This document shows positions 57,581 to 64,000 of a stretch of DNA of 64,000 bases, in pieces. Source of the stretch: Stictocephala bisonia (taxonomy: Eukaryota > Arthropoda > Insecta > Hemiptera > Membracidae); NCBI GenBank assembly GCA_035578905.1, contig JAQJVL010000305.1, forward strand, positions 124,001-188,000. The letters are read 5' to 3'. Each line of letters begins with the position of its first letter. The first letter of the stretch is position 1. The notes beneath the pieces are model-generated. The model was not told the DNA's origin and made no database searches. It worked only from the letters and a program-made list of their open reading frames with translations. A program made the translations under genes and the position numbers.

Positions 57581-58628
57581 ATGGGGGTATAGACTCTCCC
57601 AAACAGATAAGTCTAAGTTGAACTTTAGCCTTATACAATTAAAATATCTTCAAAGCAAGGGATTAGAAAAATTTTGATAGTTTCAATGTTTCAATTTGTA
57701 GAGCTTACTAGCTTTAATTGATATAATATGGCTGTTTTCAATACTATAATTTTTGCAAAAGTCACAATAACAGTAATGTGAAACAATGACTGACTGAATA
57801 TCGAAAAAGGGTATAAGAAGAGTATTACTGAACTTGACCCTGGATTGTGAGGGGCGACATAACTAATGCTGTTCACTTAACATTAATAAAACATGTTTAT
57901 AATCAAGCAAACACTACAAAGTTGGTACCAATTGCCGTAGAATATTCTGTTGTATACATTTAAGATTTTTAATAATTTTTTTATGCAATTTTATAAATGT
58001 AGAAAATAAAATTAGAACATGCAACTTGAAACACCCACTCAATTCGCGCCCAGTGGAGGTCTGGAGGGAGTAAAATTGCCGATGTTTGTCATATGACTGA
58101 AAAATAACCAGAAGACAAGAAGTACTAAATATCAGTCTGCAGAGAATGAAAAACTCTATTCAAGAAAACAAATTTCATTGTTTTAGCTGTATTGGCTAAT
58201 TTACAAAAAATGTTTTTGTATACCCTTGTGTTTTCGTGATTTCCCAAGAGAGGAGCAACATAATTTATGCTGTTCATAAAAGTTTAGCTAATAATTTATT
58301 TATTAAGATATAAACAATAAAAAAAATAGCTAGAAAGGCAGAGACTTGTCTTTTTGGGAGGAAGCACAGCCCGCCAACGCCATAGTGAATCTAGCCATTT
58401 TTGTTCATATGACGTAGTATGTTATTATATTGCGCAAAAACCTTATTTATGGCAGTACAGTAATAAATTGTTTATATTTCTATTCAGAAATATGTGTTCT
58501 ACCAAGTGTTTGTGTTATAAAAATTCCCAAACATTATTTTATATTTTTTATAATGTTTACAATATGCACTATTTTCCAAGTGCTGCTTACAAAATTTGCG
58601 CATGCTGACTTATGGTGTTATAAGTTTT
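57581..58628. other. No gene seen
   Basis: AT-rich; frames at 58354-58699 are low-complexity Phe/Tyr/Ile-rich and overlap one another, so probably chance. Confidence 0.45.
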
Positions 58629-58629
58629 A

Positions 58630-58945
58630 TACTTTTTGGAATATTTTCATATATTTTACATTTTCTTTTAGATCGATTGTACTAATACAATATATGTAGC
58701 AAAAAAAATAAAATATGTTACATAACCCGTATTTTTAGATTGTTATGTAATTTTTCACTGACATTTTTTGTTTCCGTGGTACAATTTTTACTTTTTTTTG
58801 TATATTTTCATAAATTTTACCTTTTTTATAGCTAATAGATTGTACCAATAAAGTACATGTAGCAACAAATTATAAAAAATTATATGTACCCCTTATTTTT
58901 AGATTGTTCTGTAATTTTTCACAGAAATTTTTCGTTCGTCCCCAA
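58630..58945. repeat. Diverged tandem duplication, about 162-bp unit
   Basis: Blocks atattttcatatattttac (58641) and atattttcataaattttac (58802), and agattgttatgtaatttttc (58737) and agattgttctgtaatttttc (58901), recur at 161-164 bp spacing. Two units only. Confidence 0.8.
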
Positions 58946-60587
58946 GAAACTAAAAATATAAAAATTTGGTTATGGGTACTATATGACTATTTTTCCTAAA
59001 AAACTTTTTCTTGTCTTTTCAATGGTGATTTTTTTGAGTTTTTGTATGTACTATTTGATTACCTACAATGATCATACTGTAACTTTGCATATTTTTAATT
59101 TTTGCGTTTTATGTAAACAAACACTTCCAAAAAAAACCTAGTAGTTTATCTAAAATGTAACGATACATTATTATATAGCACTAAATAATAAACAATTTAG
59201 CTATCTTGGAATTATTTACAAACATTTTTTAGTGCTCCTAAGGGGGGTTATCAGTTTTAATTTGCATACAAAATTTAAAACATTTGTTCAATATTTTTAT
59301 GAAAGTAATTATTTACTAATTTTTTTTGTAAGTTTTGATGGTTGTATGTGAAAGTACAGTTCTTAAGAAGAAAAACGATATGATAACATTTACATTTGGA
59401 GTATATATAGTATTTTCTATGATTTTCACAAAAAGGTTTGCAAAGCACCAAAACTGGCACCAAAAATATTCGCACAGTTAAAAATAAACAGTGCTCACGA
59501 TCTAGGGTTTAGTAGCATTCATGATTCTGTTGCAAAGAAGGATTAAAACAAGTGCAATAATTTCATGATCTCTGTTACCTAACTATATACAGGATGATTC
59601 AAGAAGTTATGAAAAAAAATTGTGGCTCATTCCACATGTAAAAATAAAGATATATAAACATGGGTTTGGAAATGCTTTGTTAAGCTACTTACGTCTAAGA
59701 TTGCCCAGTCTAAGAAAGATTTTTGTCCAGAATTTGGTACTTTGGATTAAATAAGGGATTCTTGGAAAAGTAAATTAAGGTGCACATTTAATCGTTTCTT
59801 ATGGTCTTTCTCAGTGCATGAAATATATTTCAGAGCTGTAAGAAGTAGTTTTGAGAAAACCAGGGACTACAGTATTGAACAAAATGGAGTGAAAACATTT
59901 TTTTCAATTTTGGGCTTTAAGAACTTTGATACTTAACCATTAAACAGATATAATTTGAACTAAAAGTTGCAGAAAATGTTATTCTGAACAAAACTGAGTA
60001 TATAAAGTAAACAGAACGCAAACAAATGTTTGATTCAATTAATTTTTATTCAGAACAATGTAAAGTAAAAGTAACCGTACAAAGGTTCATCTAAACCTAT
60101 TTAATAAATTAAGATAAATTTATAATTAAAATTAATTACTGTATTTAAATTACTAAATTAAATCAATCTAATTCAATTCCACAATCTAAGTCACAGTTCA
60201 CACATGATGGTATTAACAATTTAAGAGTCCAACATTTATGAGCAGAAGTGAACCCTCATGCAACGTGAAAATCTGAGGCTTTAGCAAAACTTTCTCTAAC
60301 AATCAAAAGCCATACATGGTGTAGCTTGGATTACACCAAACTAATGTTGATAAAGCAGTTTTAACCAATTGTAGTAAAAATTATTACAAATAACATTATT
60401 TTGAACAGTGCATTACACAGCTGATTAGTCCTTACTGGTCATTACTGGTGTTATTGTTTATCATGATAATTAAAAATATATTGAATTTTATTATTATTAT
60501 GTAGTTGTTTTAGGATACTTATAAATTATATTTAGTGTTTGGAGATTTTAATATGTGGGTAAAATTTTTGAATAGGTAAAATTTTTG
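58946..60587. other. No gene seen
   Basis: AT-rich sequence without supported features. Confidence 0.45.
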
Positions 60588-60905
60588 GAAATAATACTGG
60601 TTAAATTACCTTTTTTTTCCTGTCAACAGTTCTTCAAACATAATCTGCTATGTACATTTCGAAGCATAGAGCTTCATCATCAGGCTTTCCAAAAACGTCA
60701 CTATTTACATTACACTAAACATTAAAAACATTTAAAATATAAACATTTAAACATATTAACATAGCACATTTGCCGGCCGGCGATAGACCTTCATAACGTT
60801 TTTGGAAAGCCTGATGATGAAGCTCTATGCTTCGAAATGTACATAGCAGATTATGTTTGAAGAACTGTTGACAGGAAAAAAAGGTAATTTAACCAGTATT
60901 ATTTC
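60588..60905. repeat. Long inverted repeat: 111-bp arms, 97-bp loop
   Basis: 60588-60698 is the reverse complement of 60796-60905 with a single A-run length difference. The loop (60699-60795) contains gccggccggc. Each arm contains the CTGATGA ... GAAA block described separately. The near-identity of the arms implies a recent inverted duplication or ongoing gene conversion. Confidence 0.93.
60792..60870 (+). ncRNA. Hammerhead-like ribozyme motif (candidate), inverted twin at 60625-60700
   Basis: CTGATGA (60811-60817) is followed by a hairpin gaagc-tctat-gcttc (60819-60833) and GAAA (60834-60837), then the palindrome atgtacat (60837-60844). This is the order of a type I hammerhead with a very short stem III, as reported for Penelope-like elements and retrozymes. 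Against it: one extra T between CTGATGA and stem II, and only GC/GC as an inner stem I (an outer catAA/TTatg pairing is possible here but not in the twin). On the minus strand the twin has CTGATGA at 60683-60677. No Penelope RT or GIY-YIG domain is nearby. Confidence 0.3.
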
Positions 60906-62810
60906 TATAATATAACAGTTCTGGAGGCTAATAAAACAAAATGAGTAAAATTTTTGTTATATTTCAGAGTAGCCTATGTTGTACTTAAGTTCAATGTAAG
61001 ACGAGGAAAACAATTACAGTACTTAAATGTATACTAGTTGTTATACTTATGCTGTAAGGACTCGCAACTGCAAAATAATAAGTAATAATGTCATGGTTAA
61101 AATACTTTTTAATGACGTTTTGTCAAATTATGGCTTCAGGAAGACTTGGATCTACAACCGGGTTTAGAATATAAATTGTATAACATTTTTTACTAACTTA
61201 TAATGAAGGCAAATTAATTGTAAAATCTACTTTTTGTATAAGCTTTTAGTAGCCTAAGACTATTTATTATTCTCTTAGTGGCTGTAGGTTGTACAACAAT
61301 GATGAAATTCCCATTTTCCTTATGATCTCTTTTTTAATTTGTTCATATATATAAAAAGATCTATTTTGAAATATGCTCAACTTTTGCACTTTATGGATCA
61401 TAAAAGATTCATAAGTTTATTTACTATAAAATAAATTAGTATTTGTTAATAGCAGTAGCAGAACTAAAGTTACAGAGTTAGTTTTAACATAATGCATGTT
61501 TTGGCTGAAAGTAAATTTGAGTGTGACAGAGAATAAGTGCCTTAATTCTAGGATGGGAAAGGGTTAACTTACAATTCTGAGATATGTTTCATGCACTTTT
61601 CCAGGTCAAAGACCACAAGTAGTGATTGAATTTGTGACTTAATTTACCTTTCCACAAAATTGAGTAGCTGTTATTTAATGCAAGGTACCAAATTCTGGAA
61701 TAAATATTTTGCTGGCCGAAACACACTAACAGAGCATTTCCAGTCCATATTTATATAAGCTTTTATCTTTCTTTTTACAAGTATACAATGAATACAGTTC
61801 CTGCATATTTTTGTATGAATCGCCCCACAGATAGTTTAAAAAAAATTACAAATTATTTACATTCGTTTTATGCTTCAACAAATATAAAACAAATGGCTTA
61901 ATAAAAAATAAAAAAATAAATAAAAAAATAAATAAACAAAAAAACAGGTACTGCTTAACTGTACTGAGATCATGTTTAAACATGTCAATGGCTAAATAAT
62001 ACATGCAATAAATATAATTTAAAAATAGCAACTATTTGGTTATTAACAACTGAAATATTACATGAATAAATGAGCATAATTTTGATCATATGTTTACATG
62101 CTTAAAATATACTGTAATATACTTAATACAATAATCAATACATGAAATCGGCAAACTTACCATTATAAGACAAAAACAAAACCTAACTAAGATCTAGATT
62201 TTTACTTCTTCATTGGTATTAAGAGCACTTTACCCTTCATCCGAGGAAGCCAGAACATGTGTGCTTATGATGTCTTTTAAAAGTGTATTCACATATTTTG
62301 ACTCTGTCTTGATAAATTTGCTGATTTATAATCACATTATTCAAACCATGGCAAAATAATTTATAACTATAAGCATAATTTATAACAATAACAAATACAA
62401 ACAAAGTTTGTTATACAGCTTAAAATAGTAATCATACTATAAAATATACATGCAACTTATATAATTTAATATTTCAATAAATAATAGGCTTATAATGTAT
62501 TAACCACCCACTCTGAGAGAAAGCCATTATTACACCCTAGTTGTATTAATACTCCATGTTAGTATGAACATGCTCAGATCTATTTACAATAATAATTCTA
62601 AAATCTAATTCCTTAATTTATAATACAAACTTTACTATAAATTATGAAAACCATTAACAGACCAAAAGGAGGGTTTCATTTTAAATATAATTTGTAATCC
62701 TAATTTTCCACTGCACATTATGTTTGATTTCATGGCACTTTAATCTGAAAAGTCTAAAACATCATACCTTTTTAAGAATCAATTTACATTATACCAACTT
62801 ATTCCACTAT
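60906..62810. other. No gene seen; 3' side of a minus-strand gene
   Basis: AT-rich. The part next to 62811 should include the 3' untranslated region of the exon on the minus strand. Short frames (for example 61846-62031) are Phe-rich and probably chance. Confidence 0.45.
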
Positions 62811-62965
62811 TTATATATCATCAAAGAGTCCTCGAGGAGGGTCCCCAATGCGAGTGGGGATGAAGTCCTGCCCAAAAGGATCTTCTGCGTTGCTCTGGTA
62901 TGTGTCAACAGGCTCCGCAGCAGCCAGCAAGTTGGAGTGGGAATCCTCCCTGACTCTTTGTTGAG
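62811..62965 (-). CDS. Last coding exon of an unidentified host gene
   Basis: A GC-richer island in AT-rich DNA. On the minus strand an acceptor ggttttcAG (62967-62966) opens a frame of 51 residues plus stop: QQRVREDSHSNLLAAAEPVD, then TYQSNAEDPFGQDFIPTR and a C-terminus ending PRGLFDDI. The exon begins with two bases of a split codon. DPF is a known ligand motif for the ear domain of clathrin adaptor AP-2, and the acidic, disordered tail would suit an endocytic or signalling adaptor, but that is only a suggestion. Upstream exons lie beyond 63.0 kb and probably outside the window. I do not recognise the protein. Confidence 0.65.
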
Positions 62966-63555
62966 CTGAAAACCCTAGAGACAGAGCCAAACAGAAATTA
63001 GGAAGAACAAAATATTCATAGTCTTAATATAAAGAAAAATGTGCAATATTTTCAGCTGCCATTATGTAATTCAATCCATTTAAGAAAAGTCTGAAAGGAA
63101 TCTAGTGATTTTTTAAAGTAAAATTATCGAGCAAATGTGATTTTGTATATACATCACCAAAAAACTGGTGTATAGACTCATATTTGAAGTGGTGAAATTG
63201 AAGAAAATTAATTAATGTTTTTTAGTCAATGTACCTTACTTTAGTAACTAATACTGTTTATTTTTTATCCTCAAATTTATATTTTGGTGGCTGAATTTCC
63301 TAAGGTTACAGTCAAGAAAATGCTTTCAAAAATATTTCCTTAAATTTAATACATCAAACTTTGATATTAAAATTTGTCTGTTATTTTGATAATCCACAGA
63401 TATTTCATAGCAGAACACAATGATTGCAGGGTTAATATTATTCAATCTTATAAATCATGTAGCTTTCTTAGTATTATAAGATTATATTTTTTAAAGTAAT
63501 TCCATTTTTTACTTATAACCATATAATAAAACATATGTGATATTATTATACAGAA
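62966..63555. other. Probable intron sequence
   Basis: AT-rich stretch upstream (minus strand) of the terminal exon. I see no further exon. Confidence 0.45.
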
Positions 63556-64000
63556 CCCTTCTCAACTCACATACTGCAACCCACCCTCGTACTATCAAAA
63601 CATTGATGGACCCATCGAGGGTGTTGTGAAGGCACCAGGCTCAGGAGGATGACACAGAACAAAAACCCTTCTCAACTCACATACTGCAACCCACCCTCGT
63701 ACTATCAAAACATTGATGGACCCATCGAGGGTGGGTGTGAAGGCACCAGACTCAGGAGGATGACACAGAACAAATACCCTTCTCAACTCACATACTGCAA
63801 CCCACCCTTGTACTATCAAAACATTGATGGACCCATCGAGGGTGGGTGCGAAGGCACCAGACTCAGGAGGATGACACAGAACAAAAACCCTTCTCAACTC
63901 ACATACTGCAACCCACCCTCGTACTATCACAACATTGATGGACCCATCGAGGGTGGGTGTGAAGGCACCAGACTCAGGAGGATGACACAGAACAAAAACC
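63556..64000. repeat. 111-bp tandem repeat running off the right edge
   Basis: cccttctcaactcacatact recurs at 63556, 63666, 63777 and 63888 (110, 111, 111 bp) and again at the window end. Units are about 97 percent alike. As 111 is divisible by 3, the minus strand stays open through the array (a 37-residue repeat, VFVLCHPPESGAF and neighbours), but no splice or start evidence supports coding. Confidence 0.93.

Noticed and set aside
61550..61580. Possible piggyBac-type end (gggaaagggttaac)
   Set aside because: Only a short GGGTTAA match and no partner end or target pair.

Overview
This window is animal nuclear DNA. It is AT-rich, gene-poor and intron-bearing, and it is crowded with transposable elements and tandem repeats. 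The insect-style UDP-glycosyltransferase, the BEL/Pao and hAT elements, the jockey-like LINEs and the tRNA-derived SINEs point to an arthropod, most likely an insect. A hemipteran is my guess, made without a search. I see no CRISPR array, operon, prophage or other prokaryotic feature.

Host genes. The only complete host gene I can support is a five-exon UDP-glycosyltransferase on the minus strand (exons at 16322-16568, 11898-12472, 10099-10321, 7039-7258 and 5377-5668). Its splice phases join without error into 518 codons, with a signal peptide, donor-binding signature, C-terminal membrane anchor and KKXX tail. A decayed copy of its first exon plus about 1 kb of upstream DNA lies at 21.49-22.69 kb, so this was once a tandem UGT cluster. 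A second host gene enters from the right edge: its last coding exon is at 62811-62965 on the minus strand, and the product is not recognised.

Mobile DNA from left to right: a degenerate jockey-like LINE (0.3-4.1 kb); a LINE relic, SINEs and a piggyBac-like MITE in or beside the UGT introns; a hAT MITE with perfect 8-bp target duplication (17.9-18.7 kb); a pogo/Tigger-like transposase relic (19.7-21.45 kb); a minus-strand LINE relic (23.4-24.7 kb); a MITE with 34-bp inverted ends (25.5-26.0 kb); a 53-bp satellite with higher-order structure (27.3-30.2 kb) capped by another hAT MITE (30.24-30.83 kb); a possible piggyBac-like composite (34.3-38.5 kb) holding LINE and SINE pieces, a 700-bp purine/pyrimidine-alternating microsatellite and a strand-switching minisatellite; a BEL/Pao LTR retrotransposon (39.46-48.21 kb) with a hAT element carrying a BED-finger transposase nested in its pol gene; a second piggyBac-like element (50.0-51.06 kb); an IS630-like relic and a LINE 3' end (51.7-53.4 kb); several local tandem repeats; and an inverted pair of hammerhead-like sequences at 60.6-60.9 kb.

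The genes do not form a pathway. The UGT is an ordinary detoxification or conjugation enzyme, and everything else is selfish DNA or its remains. I found no convincing new cellular system. The best leads are structural: the inverted hammerhead-like pair, the modular SINE families that share one 3' body, the strand-switching 36-bp minisatellite, the satellite higher-order repeat, and the UGT relic that preserves an empty site for a hAT insertion.
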